A DNA stretch of 64,000 nt from Euglena gracilis (taxonomy: Eukaryota > Euglenida > Euglenophyceae > Euglenales), in the NCBI GenBank assembly GCA_039621445.1, contig CP154956.1, positions 11,779,443 to 11,843,442 on the forward strand, written 5' to 3'. The translations under genes and the position numbers were made by a program. Each line of letters begins with the position of its first letter. Position 1 is the stretch's first letter. Positions 21,759 through 33,130 of the stretch are shown one piece after another. A model generated the notes under the pieces. The model saw nothing but the letters and a program-made list of their open reading frames with translations, did no database searches and was not told where the DNA came from.

Positions 21759-24700
21759 CCTCCGCTTTGCGGAGCCCCTGCTGTACCCTGCCCGGTGTCT
21801 CCCACCGTATCTATTGTCTTGTCCTTGCCCACTGTTAACCCGGAGGGAGCCAGTGTGGAGCTGTGGTTGAGGTTTTTATTTTTTGGGAGGATTACACAGT
21901 GAGTTTTCCAGCTGGAGAGCTGCTCTGCTGTTGCTCTTACAACTCAATTGCTCTGCCAAATTTTGTCACAGACAATACTAATATTTCAGGCAATACTGAT
22001 ATTACAGACATTGAGTGTTAAATTATTACGATCCATTCACAAAATATGGCCAGTTCCACATGCAGACATGAAGCTGCCTTGTCCAACCCAGACTCCATTA
22101 TAATTTCATTCTTCACACCAATTTACACATAATCATTCTTCACACTAATTCACACATAATTTACTTCCAAGCAGCCGCAAGTCATTATTGTATCATGTTA
22201 AGCGAGTTTCACAGCATTTTCAAAAAATGCAATGGGTTTTACCCCCATCCCCCCCCCCTGACGATTTCCAATTTGAATTTGAATCCCAGACCCCCCCCTG
22301 AGGCTCGGCTTATGGAAAGCCACTTGTTGCAATATCATATGCAGTGCCTGAGTTTATTGGTCGGACACAAGCATTTTTTGGGAGCTGTGGTCAGTGGACA
22401 CAATTTATGTCATTCAAAAGCTGTGGATTAAGTTTGGAATTCTGCGCTGCAGAGCTCTCATCTTTGTCACATAGGGCCTCTTCCTCTCTTGTCGAACGGC
22501 CACCCCCTAGTCAGTTGGGGGTTCGGACGACCTCCGCCCCTGGTAATGGTAATGGACCACTGGTTTCATCATTTCCATGCTCCCCCCTCCCCCTTCCGGG
22601 ATCACGTAAAAAATCTCTGCTGACACTACTTTTGAGGCCAGTGGGATTGCAATTGTGTGAGCCTCCGATGTCGAATGGCCACCCATCATTCATTTGAGGG
22701 AGTGGGATGGCAAAGAACTCAAAGAGCTGCCCAGTTAGAGTCAAAGGCCTCGGGGGACCTGAGCGAAGCGGAGCACCAAACGAGCTGAGGGAGAGAACGT
22801 TGCATCCCTGCCCAATTTTGTGCAGAAGCAAAGGGGGTTCAGCAGTCCTTTGCGAGCGATCGCCCAATGATGCGAGTCTCACACAACTGCAGTCCCACGG
22901 GCCTCAATAGTCTTAGGCGGCGTAAATTGCCCAAGGTTTCTGACGCTTTGTAAACAGAAGAAAAAGCGGAAGACCGCTTCCAAAAAGGGCCGTTTTTTTG
23001 ACGTTTCTGGAAGAGGTCCCGATTTCGGCCAATTCTGATGGACACGGAGTCCTGTGAAGTCGAAAACAGACCTAAAACGGCGATTTTTTTTTCAAATTAT
23101 ATGAAAAAGAACGAAATCGGAGGAAAAATACAAAAACAGGAGGAACGTGCGGACTCTCACCTGATTTCTGCTGTCGTTGGCGAGGAAAGAACGCGAAACC
23201 CCCTGCAAAAGAGGGAGAAAAGAAAAACGCAAACATGAAGCGGTAAATATCACATTCCGCTTCAAAAACTGACGATGTAAACCGGAAAGCGAACACAAGA
23301 AATCATATTTGATGTAATATGAACAAAACGAAATTTTCAAGTCTCCGCTCTAACCCTATCCCAATTGGAAGTCCCCCCCCAATAGAAGCCCCCCAAGTTT
23401 CCCACCAAAAATTCTAATAACTTCCCTTCCCTGCAGACCAGCAGGGCGGTCCAGCACATTCGACCAGAATGGAGAGAAAGCTCGTAATGTCTGGCCGAAA
23501 ACAGGTGTATTTCAGGGGGAGACTTGATGCCTGGCATCCTTGGACCATCACCCCTCCACCCATGATGTCAAAAATCACGTCTTCCAAATTTCCGATTTCA
23601 AATTTTCAATTGAATTCTCAATTTGAATCTTTCAATTAAGTTTTCAACCCCGTTCCTTCTCCAGACCTGCCTCAACTGCCTTTTGGCCTCGGAAAAACGT
23701 ACCCAAATGTTGAATCCCCCCCCTGGCAGTTTTTCCATGTTTTCTTTAGTCTTTCAGTTTTTTTCGCAATGTGACTGGATGATGACCCGGGTTTGCAACT
23801 TTGTTTCAGCAGACCCGTGCCGGCTGACTGGATTCTGGGGGGGCTGGGCCCCCTCCAGCTTAAGAAAACCCCTCCTGTGCTGAAAACATTATTCTTTTGA
23901 CTTAAAAAAAATTGAAAGAACACCCATCCGGCATGAAATCAAGACCAAAAATGAACATGCGGTCGCTGGGTTTGGTCTGGGGGGGTGCCCATTGGGGGAA
24001 CCTGTATCCCACCACTGTGTTTTGACTCGTCTGGAGGCAGTTTCACGGGACCGTCCCCATGTGCAGGGCTTTAGGGACAACCCAGGCGAAAGCGGCAAAA
24101 CACGTTTTCAAGTGAAAGCACAGCTAAATGTTCCTGCAAAATGGCACAGGCAGCACAGCCCCCTGGCACTGAAAGCCAAGCCTCCGGAGTTTCTCTATTT
24201 GGCCGGGGAAGGGCTGCAATTGGGGGGGGGGGGGCTCCCAAGCTCTCTGCTTGATTTTCCAGCCAAACGTGTAAATGGTTCGCCTCTGTCTCCCCACGCA
24301 GCAGCACTGTGTGTCACCATCTTCACATTGCATTCCCCATCCCTCCTCCAGTCTTTTGCCTTTCCCTCTGCAGAGTTCATTGTGGGCACTCATATGGTTT
24401 GTTCGGCCAGCCATTGGGATGGGTTGCAATGTGGAAGGTGTTCATTTTGATTGTGTGTGCATGTGTAGGGCGGTCTTTGAGGGACGGGAAAGGTTTTTTT
24501 TCCCCGTACGAACCGTCCTCCCCTTTGGGCCAAAGGGCCGACCAAGGGCCAGGACAGGGCTTGAACGATGGGTCGAAAACCAAAATAGTTGAAAATGCGT
24601 TTTTTTTGATGTTTTGGCAAAGGTTGCCAAAAAATCAAAATTTCCCCCCAATGCCTGTCCCAGAATGTCCACTTATTTTTTGCTGAAAAATGCGGAACGT

Positions 24701-24784
24701 TTGTCCATTTTTCTTTGCGGGTTTTTTAGTTGAACGTGCCGGGTGCATTTCTTTATTTTCTTGAGGACCGCCCTGTGCATAATG
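21759..24784. other. non-coding, repeat-bearing stretch
   Basis: No convincing gene. An imperfect inverted repeat pairs 22,629-22,669 with 22,866-22,907 (GAGGCC(A/C)GTGGGA(T/C)TGCA(A/G)TTGTGTGAG). The area 22,950-23,650 is AT-rich without long frames, and 24,450-24,700 has A/T-rich simple sequence. Confidence 0.5.
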
Positions 24785-25075
<291 letters not shown>

Positions 25076-25464
25076 ATCAGGCTTCCGGGCACGAGCGCAC
25101 GTGTGTTCTGTGTATGAAATGTGGTGGAGCTCGGTTGTTGCAGCAGAAGAACTGTGTTGCTGGGGGGGGGGCGAAACCAAAAACAGCATGCCAGGTCCAC
25201 CTGCTGATTTCAAGGTTCGGATGGTGTTGTATTTTCTACATTGTAAACGTTGCCAGGCCATTTGCTTTTGTCAGAGGCAAAGGCCGTCAGCCACGCCGCT
25301 GTATGTGCCATGCCCCCCCCCTTTCTTGTCTCTTCAATGAGTAACCTCTGCCCTCTTTTCGTCCTGTGTCTGCTCAACCCATGCCCAGGGCTGTGGGGAA
25401 TCCCCCTGTGGGTGGGGGGTGGGGGTCGAATTTCCGGGTTCGGCAAACACGATGAGTACCTACC

Positions 25465-25670
25465 CCCCTTATTCGACGACCGCTAAATATCGCCACTGAC
25501 CGGGGGGGGGTTGCTATTTTGGCCAAATATCGCCACTGACCGGGGGGGGTTGCTATTTTGGCCAAATATCGCCACTGACCGGGGCGTGGTCGTTAGGCAA
25601 GACCGCGGCCAAAAGCGTGAATGTTTGGAAAAAAGAGCACCTGGAAAAAGGCCGGTCGTTGGACAAGGGT
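25465..25670 (-). repeat. family A tandem copies
   Basis: Three tandem units of AAATATCGCCACTGACCGGGG with TTGCTATTTTGGCC between them. The right part is the reverse complement of the 2,798-2,880 region, including GGCCGGTCGTTGGACAAGG. Confidence 0.8.
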
Positions 25671-26403
25671 GGGGAGGCAATTTTTTTTTTGCAAACTATT
25701 GTAGTGGGAGTCCACCCCCCCCCAGAACTGCTCCACAGCACTGCCCGAAACCCCACCGTCCCTTGTTCCCCCCCATTTCCTGTACAGCCCCCCTCTCCTG
25801 CCACCTTGGGTTGGAACCCTGGCCGCCTTCAACTCTCGATTGCTCCAAGCTTGGTTCCCTGTGCCGTTGCATTTGGGTCCTCTCTTTTCGCGCCCATGGT
25901 TTTCTTGAAAGGCTTGACATAGATGGAGTCCCTTCCCCCTTAGGAGGCTTCCCCTTGGTTTGGGATTCGTATTATTCCTGTTTTCCCGTTGCTTTCGCAG
26001 AAAGAGCAGCCTTGGAGAGTTTAGCCATTGGCACCCCAATCCAGGCTCATTTCCCCCAAATCAAAGAACCGTCTGTTGTCCCTTTCCCCCTTTGGGTTCC
26101 TGTTGTTCACATTCCCCCAATGCCTTTCATCATCACCTGCCCGCTCACCACACGTGCACACTCTAACGCCACCCCCTGACCGCCTGACGGCCACAACCCC
26201 TCCCCACGATGTCGGCCACTCTTCGTGTCAGGTGTGCTCAGTGGTTTGGCGGGTCTCCTGCTGGGAGGTGGCGCAGAAGAGTATTTGAAGAATCGCTTCA
26301 AAAGAAATTGTTTGTGCAGGTGAATTCTGAGTTCCCGCTTTTGGGCGCAGACAAAACGTTCGCTATTCAGTTCGTAGATGATTAAAGTGGTCCCGGGATA
26401 AAC

Positions 26404-26636
26404 CGTGACCATGGACGGAGGGACCTCACTTGCGAAACACAAAGGCAAGATGGGTCCTGTCTTTCCTCGCCGGCTATTGTTCTTTTTTTTCTTGCGTTAC
26501 GTCTTCTCCTTGCTGCTTTGTCGTCGTCGGCAGTTGGCTGGATCGGTGAATGGAACCTGGTGGTCCCCCCCCACCCACAGGTGGGGGGCCACCTTGCCTT
26601 TTTGTTTCGCAAATGAGGTCCCTCCGTCCATGGTCA
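26404..26636. repeat. inverted repeat abutting the DIRS element
   Basis: Arms of about 48 bp at 26,404-26,451 and 26,589-26,636 are near-perfect reverse complements (landmark ATGGACGGAGGGACCTCA). The right arm ends 15 bp before the left DIRS terminus. The 137-bp loop has no gene. Possibly a small fold-back element. Confidence 0.7.
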
Positions 26637-26651
26637 CGGTTCAGCCCGGGG

Positions 26652-26812
26652 CTCGTACTCCCTCGAGGAAAACCGACAAGGGAGGAAGGGACACCGAGGG
26701 CGAAGCACAAAGGCCTTGTGAGGCCATGCCTTGCTCGCCGGCGGTGTTGTGTGGATTGTGGCGCGTTGGGTTAGGAGTCTCTGCTTAGTGCCGCCTCGCC
26801 GGAGTTGGCTGA
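26652..26812. repeat. DIRS left terminal repeat
   Basis: Bases 26,714-26,812 are the reverse complement of 31,041-31,142 with few differences. Bases 26,652-26,713 are the left-specific extension, which reappears inverted in the internal complementary region. Confidence 0.9.
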
Positions 26813-26946
26813 CGATGCTGCTCCGACTTGGCGACGTGGCTTCTTGTCCCTGGGGGGTGTCCCCCCCTCCCCCCCCCCCCTGGCCCCCATTTTCTAACCG
26901 AGGGCTTTTGAACACAAATTTTCTTTTACGGGTGGGGGGGTCGGGC

Positions 26947-27051
26947 TCACAAGGTCTTTGTGCTTCGCCCTCGGTGTCCCTTCCTTCCTTGTCGGTTTTC
27001 CTCGAGGGAGTACGAGACACCTCGGGCTCCGCACTTTGCCCTTGTGAGGCC
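26947..27051. repeat. DIRS internal complementary region
   Basis: Bases 26,947-27,016 are complementary to the left end (26,652-26,725). Bases 27,017-27,051 are the exact reverse complement of the right end (31,130-31,163). In DIRS elements this region acts as the splint that lets the linear cDNA close into a circle. Confidence 0.9.
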
Positions 27052-27866
27052 AGATTGTGCACTGAAATGAAGGGGGCCAGGGCATGTTCTAAGGCACCTT
27101 GGGCACCAAGTCTCTGATAATGGAATGTAAAAGCCTCCACCCCCCTCCACTGGCCAATTTCGCAAACTTCTTGGGCTGAAAGGCCCAATTTTTTGAGTAA
27201 ACCAACCCCTGCTCCTCTGGTGGAGTGGGCCCCCCACACCTGGGGGGGTACCCCATGTTTGGCCAAAAAGTCTTTTGTGATAGAAGCAATGGTGTCTGCA
27301 CTTATGGCCCTGAAGGGGGGTTTTAATGAAATTAGGAGGGGACCCCCAGGTCTGACGAATGAACGTGTAGTAGCCACATAGCACATCATTAAATGAAATG
27401 TGCTTATTTGGGGACACTGGGGCATGGACACAACCCTTTCCCACTTATGGAATTTCTGTCCTTTACGCTTAATTTTGATGTAGGGTGCCCTACCCAACAC
27501 ACTGGTGGTTCGTTTGACTTGTGATAAGTCTGAGGATCGGTATAAACAGAGGATTCGTGAGCAAAAAATCAGTTGTGTACGCAATGTACAAATATCAGTG
27601 GGCATAGGCGCCTTTGCCAGCCCCAGGAGGATTGGGAGGGGGTCCCAAAATGCACCATACTTCTCCAGGTTTTGGTTCCAAAGCCTCTTGTAGGGGGTTA
27701 ACAGGGTGTGGAATCTCAGCCCACCAAACCCAGGAATCAAAAGCATTGCACTATATGCATTACGGGCCTGGGCCTTGGAAAATTGAAATAATTGAATTAA
27801 AGCGTCAGCCACCTGGTCTGTGGTGGCTTCAGGGGGGGGGACCCCATTTTCTCCAAAATAACCCAC
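27052..27866 (-). CDS. DIRS tyrosine recombinase
   Basis: Integrates the circular cDNA by tyrosine-recombinase chemistry. All catalytic positions are visible: Arg in LYRSSDLSQV, the HxxR box in HSTRGAGVGLL, Trp in EIGQWRG and the Tyr nucleophile in FTFHYQRL. The N-terminal helix-rich half starts near GYFGENGVPPPEATTDQVAD. The frame overlaps the end of the preceding domain in another frame; the switch lies at a G8 homopolymer (about 27,832), so it may be a sequencing error or a real shift. The frame stays open past this domain through the internal complementary region and left terminus to 26,634, outside the element. Confidence 0.85.
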
Positions 27867-28486
27867 AGAAGTGAAAAGGCACTTTGATAACGCCTTAAGC
27901 TTGGATTTCTCACCAGGAAATCGTTAATGGTTGCAATTTGTACTTGCTTCCCCTCCAAAATTTTCCTGAGCAAATCATGCAAAACAGGGGCCACCTGGGG
28001 GGTGGCATTTGCTCCCCCCTGCAGTTGGTGAACATGCCCTTGTAGGGGGTGATTTTCTGGCAGGGGGTCCCTGGAACTTTCATTTTTATTAATTGGGGCC
28101 ACCAGGTGGCTGAATCCCAGTAGGGGGTGACCATCAAAACTTTGGTCTGGGGAAAAATTTTCAACCTGGGTAGAAATTGTTGAATTATTGACCGGGGGGG
28201 GTGCATAAAGATCCTCCATGTTGTCCAGTGGACATTGTAATGCATTTACTGCTGTGGCTTCCCAATGTGGCCACCTGGCCACAAAATTGGGCAGTTTTTT
28301 GTTGCCTGGGGAGGCAAATAAATCTGTTTCCAGATTTATGAAATCTTTGAGTTGCTGTCTGAGCCATTGAAAAAGTTGGGGGTCTAAAGAATAATCCCCC
28401 CTGTCCATTTCCCATCTGCTGATGGGGTCTGCCAGGCATTCTTTTGAAGGAACCAAGTTGACTTGGAGGTTTACTTGTTTTTCCAT
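27797..28486 (-). CDS. DIRS pol segment: RNase H end and Dam-like domain
   Basis: Continues the RT-RNase H protein in a shifted frame. It contains CLADPISRWEMDRGDYSL, typical of the end of a retroelement RNase H, and then LETDLFASPGNKKLPNFVAR. Next come WEATAVNAL and LYAPPPVNN. This N6-adenine-methylase-like fold recurs downstream of RNase H in DIRS elements. A helical N-terminal part of the recombinase (RNPSLRRYQSAFSLL) follows. The frame is offset from both the RT frame and the recombinase frame. Confidence 0.75.
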   Translation of the reverse strand: MEKQVNLQVNLVPSKECLADPISRWEMDRGDYSLDPQLFQWLRQQLKDFINLETDLFASPGNKKLPNFVARWPHWEATAVNALQCPLDNMEDLYAPPPVNNSTISTQVENFSPDQSFDGHPLLGFSHLVAPINKNESSRDPLPENHPLQGHVHQLQGGANATPQVAPVLHDLLRKILEGKQVQIATINDFLVRNPSLRRYQSAFSLLWVILEKMGSPPLKPPQTRWLTL

Positions 28487-28489
28487 GCA

Positions 28490-29867
28490 CCATTTGAAAA
28501 AATGGTCTCAGCATTTTGTTGAAGGGGTCCTTTCTGCCCCCACCTTTTGTTAGGTAAAAGTAAATTGCCTGGTTGTCCACTGACAAGGAAACGGTTTCTC
28601 CAGGTTTGCTCAAACTTTTCACAGTGCTGATTGCTGCACTGAGCTCCTTTACGTTGATGTGCAAAATGGAGTCCTTTCTCCAAAATTCCTGCACAATTTC
28701 TCCTGTGTGGATGTCTAGCCCCCCCCAGGCATGGGTGCTGCTGTCTGAGTGCAACACTCTGGTTGCATTTTGGGGGAAGGGTCTGCCCCACCAGGTGTCC
28801 AATAGAGTTTTTATTTCCCTTAATTGGGCCTTGATTTCCTGGGAAATGGGGTGTTTTGAGTCCCAGGGGGCTGTGGACTTTGCCACCAAAAAATTTGCCG
28901 GGGCATCCGTAAAAGCCCTTAAAAAGGGCAGGGCCATTAGGTTGCATCTTATTTGGCCCAAAATGGCAGCCAATTGCCTTTTTGACATGTAATCTTTTTT
29001 CACACTTCTTCCCAGCTCCTTTTTTATGGTTTTAATTTTCTGGGGGGGCACCTGCAACTTTCCCTCCTGGAAGTTTAATTGAAAACCTAGATGGGTTACC
29101 ATTTGGGTGGGCTGGAGGGTGGACTTTTTCACATTGATTTTGAACCCAGAATCCAGCAAATCTTTGACAACTGTTTTCAGGTGATTTTGTAAAATGTTCT
29201 GTGTGGGGGCCACCAGCAAAATGTCTTCCAGGTAAATAGACACCTGGATGCCCCTTTTTCTCCACAGTTTTTCGAAGGTTTTCATGACTGACATGAAAAT
29301 TTGGGACATTACATTCAGCCCAAAGCAGCCTGTTTGAAACTCCCAGGTCTGCCCCCCCACTTGATGCCTTAAAAATGGCCTTAGGCCAGGACCTAAGGGA
29401 ATATGAAAATAGGCATCCTTTAGGTCTATTTTTGCTGCCCAGTGGCCTTTTTCCAAAACTGGAAAAATGTGCTGGATATGATCCAGCTTGAATGGTTTTA
29501 CTTGAAACTGCTGATTTTTTTCTCTGCAGTCGCTGATCATTCTCCATTTGGTTGTTCCCCCTTCTGGTTTTGAAATTAAAAACCATGGGATCAAATGTTG
29601 GGTTCCTGAATCCCAAACTCGTTTCACTGATCCAGTTTTTTCGTAATCCAGCAGAATTTTTTCTGCCTGGTTCAGGTCTAGGTTGGCTCTGGGTTTTGGG
29701 TGGGTGGACAATTTTGGGGGATTCACCCATGGGGGTTGAATTCCATTTTTTATCAATTGACACGTTGCTGGGGGGGCATTTTTTGTCCACCATTTTTGAC
29801 TTTTCTGAAGTCTCTGGTACAGGTGGGTGTCTCCCCATTTTTCCTCCAATGGAATGTATTTTCCCAA
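28490..29867 (-). CDS. DIRS reverse transcriptase-RNase H
   Basis: Copies the element RNA into cDNA. RT motifs in order: KWRMISDCREKNQQF, AAKIDLKDAYFHIPLGP (catalytic Asp present), FGLNVMSQIFM, then IYLEDILLVAP where YxDD is expected, and HLGFQLNF. RNase H follows with HSDSSTHAWGG, LHINVKELSA and LSVDNQAIYFY, all acidic positions visible. The YxDD box reads Tyr-Leu-Glu-Asp, so one catalytic Asp is Glu. After about 28,490 this frame loses homology and the protein continues in the neighbouring frame. The first ATG is at 29,867. Confidence 0.85.
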
Positions 29868-29869
29868 TC

Positions 29870-30980
29870 AGATGATTTTCTGGGTGCTGGGTGGAGGGTG
29901 TTGGACATTGCACCCCTGGTGCCCCTGGGGAATGAGTATTCTCTAAAGGTGGCTGGGGGGGTGTGCATGCTCTGCTCACAGTCTCTCTGATTCTCCGCTT
30001 TGTCATTGGTGTTGTCGATTGACATACCATAGGGGCCCCTTTTTGGGTCTCCCCCTTGTTTTGGTTTGCCCCTGCCATGGGCACTGACAAAGAATGTTGA
30101 GGGGGGGTTGCCCCCTTGTCCTGCACTGCCCCTGTGGGGGCATCCTCCTGGGGCTGCAACCGTACATTGAAACCCCTGCTGGGGGACAGTCTGTTAGCTT
30201 CTGGGATTTTTCCCCTTCTGATAGTTGATGGCCCCAGTGGCCTTGAAATTGTCGATGTTGATGATAATTCTGGCCCCACTGGCCCTCTTGATGTTTTGAT
30301 AGTCCCCATTGACTTCTCTTTGATCTTGGGCGCCATGCCCATTGATAATCTTGGGGGGCCTCTGGGGGCCAACCCTTTTCCCCTGATGGGGTTTGTGATG
30401 AAGAAATGATTGTGGGGTTGTTGTGGACCTGTCCTGCCCCTGCCACTGGGCATCTGTTTGTGGAATCGGCCACCCTGGCCTTGGTAATGTTGGCCACCCT
30501 GGCCTTGATATTGTTGGCCGCCCTGGCCTTTGTTCCATTGGCCACCATGGCCTTTGCTGTTGTGGCCGCCATGGCCCAGCTTGCTGTTTTGGCCGCCATG
30601 GCCCAGCTTGAACAATGTAGTGGTGTAACTGGGATATGGGCCTCCATGACCCTTGCCGTTATGGCATGACAGTTGCCTTGGCCATGGTGTCCGTCGGGTT
30701 TTTTTGACCACTGTCTGCCAAAGTCTGTGGCTGTCACTGGGTGGGTTTTTAGAAACTTTTTCTGGGGGGAAGGGACAGCCACGGTTCGCCACGGTTGCAC
30801 TGCGCCGTTAGGTCGTCCAGCTGTGGCTGCAGGAAGTTCTTGTTCTTCACCAACGGTCTTCTTTGTGTTGCCAATTGCATTTCTCATTGAAATCTTGAAT
30901 GTGTCAACAAAATTGGATTTGATATTCTCACGAGTGTCACTTTCTGGATAATTCGATTGATTCAATTCTTTGATATTCAA
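29870..30980 (-). CDS. DIRS gag-like protein, frameshifted
   Basis: A start at 30,980 (MNIKELNQSNYPESDTRENI) opens a frame that appears valid to about 30,660. The better-coding frame then continues from the 30,792-29,032 reading with repeats of GHGGQNSK, GHGGQWNK, GQGGQQYQ and GQGGQHYQ. Such Gly/His/Gln repeats are consistent with RNA binding. No CCHC knuckle is present. A long Pro/Gln/Lys-rich tail leads to the RT start. Function is inferred from position upstream of RT. Confidence 0.6.
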
Positions 30981-31040
30981 TTGTCAAGCTTCTTCAATTG
31001 AAGTTCCTTTCTTCTGGGTTGTCGAAGGGCAAATTAAGAA

Positions 31041-31166
31041 TCAGCCAACTCCGGCGAAAAAAGGCACTAAGCAGAGACTCCTAACCCAACGCGCCACAAT
31101 CCACACAACACCGCCGGCGAGCACGGCATGGCCTCACAAGGGCAAAGTGCGGAGCCCGAGGTGTCT
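31041..31166. repeat. DIRS right terminal repeat
   Basis: Bases 31,041-31,142 pair with the left repeat. Bases 31,130-31,166 are the right-specific end, ending GAGGTGTCT. The likely crossover dinucleotide CT is present at both element ends. Confidence 0.9.
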
Positions 31167-32518
31167 GCTGGACCACCCTTGCTCCACGCTCTGGCTCGAT
31201 GGGACTTTGTGCACGTCCAATCCTTTTCCAACCAAGTTTTTGGCCAACGAATCTCCAGCAATTTTTGCTTCACCAAATCTCAGGTAGTGTTTTTGCAAAA
31301 GCCTCTGTGTTTTTCCAACCACCTAATTCACACACCATTTCTGAGGACAAACGCAAAGACTTGGACATTCTGACTGCAGCACCCCTGGTGCTGTGAGCTC
31401 AAAAAAAGGACTTGGGGGACTCACAATTGTGAGTGCAAATTTTTGGCATTCCTGCACAAACTGTTGGATGCCAAAGGTGCATAAAGAGAATTTACAGACA
31501 AGAGCATTGCATCACCCTGCACACCTTGGAAAGCTGTCAAAGCTACCAACCAACATAGCAAAGCAGAAGGGCATACATCTCTGAGTGCAGTCGGCAATGC
31601 CATCAATTGTTCGAATCTGACCATTCGGGCTCCGCACTGCGAGATGGTGAGGCCCTGCTTTCCTTGCCGTCAACAAGAAGATCACCATCTTCTTGTGCTT
31701 CGCCCTCTTGGTCCCTTCCTCCCCTTTCCTGTGTCGTGGGAGTCCGAGGGCCTCAGTTGGCCCTTGCGTCTCAGCTTGACGACGAAGTATGTTCCCACCT
31801 TGGACTGGGTTGTTTGCAAACGTTGTAGACCTATTGGCCTGCATGAAATGAAGTAAACGCAGCAAACGCAGAGACAAAATTGTTCTGTCTCTTTCCGCTT
31901 GAATGCTCTCCCAATTCAGGGGAGCGGCCAAAAGCTGGAAAATGTCTTCCTTGGCATCCCAAAAGGTGGAACACTTTTCACCAGAAGTGGCCAAATAACT
32001 GTTGCTTTTTGACGAGGTGGGGAAATCGAACAGTATCCCAACCTGGAATCAGCAGCACAGCACGATAAGCATTTCTTGCTTGATGTAGCGAGTGCTGGGC
32101 CAGTCTCAAAATCTAGCTCCTCCACTGTCGTGTGGGGGGAGGGTGCACCCCTCCTGCACACAAAGATTCCACAAGGCTTGAAATCCTTTCTCATACCTGC
32201 CCAGGACCTCAATGAATTCAGATACAGTGTGATGTTTTCAGGTGGAACTTCTTTCCTTTGTGAACCCTCCCTGATAACAACACACAGAGGACGGACCATC
32301 TGGTGGGGGGCATGACCACCAGGCAATTTTGGAACAATCCCGCTGAAGTTTAACTTGAATCACAGGGCGTTTTTTTGATGATCCTTCTGGTTAACATGGC
32401 CACCACACACTCCCAGCCCAGTGTGGAACCAGCAAGTGAAAAGGTGAAAAGCGCAGCCCAGGGATTGGCAGAGTCAAATGAGAGGGCCTGCTGGCCCACC
32501 CCAGCCCATTTTCGTGTC
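31167..32518. other. retroelement debris, no intact gene
   Basis: Bases 31,605-31,765 resemble the DIRS terminal/internal region (GGCTCCGCACT, TGTGCTTCGCCCTC, GTCCCTTCC), so a second, decayed DIRS end is likely. Elsewhere several minus frames are open for 60-160 codons without a recognisable domain (for example 31,916-32,326). Confidence 0.45.
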
Positions 32519-32998
32519 TCAGTCGGGGGGGCTGGGGGGGCCGTGCAGGTCCAGGTCCGGATCTGCCTTTGGACCTTGCCTTGGCCAAAACCCAACCCTC
32601 TCTGTGAACCCTTTCCTCACCACACTTTCGAGGGCGGTGCTGTGGACACCCTGGGCGCCCGTCCCCTCCCGCATTTTCAGGCACTCCCCCACCGTGGTGT
32701 CGTGGATGACCCCTTCCCCTTCCAGCAGTGTCATGCCAAATGTCCTATTTTCCCACTCATAACATTTCTTTCCAGGGCACTCCCGAGACCAATGATCTGT
32801 GGCCCCGCACTGGCTAGTCAGGGCAGTCCAGGGGGGGGGGGCTCCGGTCAGAATGCAGGTTCGTGACAAAGGGGGAAGGGGCACAAGGTGGCTGGCCCTC
32901 CGCAGCAGGCCGCCCAGGGGCTGCAGCACACCCAGCCTACCGCAGATCACAGCACCAGGAAGGGATAGAAAACTTCCAAGGCGAAAAAACAACAACAA
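32519..32998 (-). pseudogene. gag-like fragment with degenerate zinc knuckle
   Basis: The minus frame contains SQCGATDHWSRECPGKKCY. The spacing Cys-x4-His-x4-Cys matches the last three ligands of a retroviral CCHC knuckle, but the first Cys (three residues upstream) is Thr. The knuckle is followed by an acidic and Pro-rich tail (HGPPSPPD) to a stop. Probably a nucleocapsid remnant of an LTR element transcribed leftward. Confidence 0.5.
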
Positions 32999-33130
32999 AA
33001 GAACAAAACGCTCTCACAGGCATCAATCAGGGAGGCAGCGAGGGAGGTCATCAACGTTCCTCAGACCATCAAGGGCACGGATGAAACCGCCCCCAGCACG
33101 GAGAGGGATTCAGGTTTTTCGATTCGCCAG

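Larger units (their letters stand above)
26652..31166 (-). mobile_element. DIRS-type tyrosine-recombinase retrotransposon
   Basis: A 4.5-kb minus-strand element with the full DIRS architecture. Inverted terminal repeats (26,714-26,812 and 31,041-31,142) extend outward into unique ends, and an internal complementary region (26,947-27,051) is complementary to both unique ends in series. The order on the minus strand is gag, RT-RNase H, methylase-like domain, tyrosine recombinase. The gag and pol frames are broken in several places and the RT signature is altered, so this copy is probably inactive. Confidence 0.9.
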
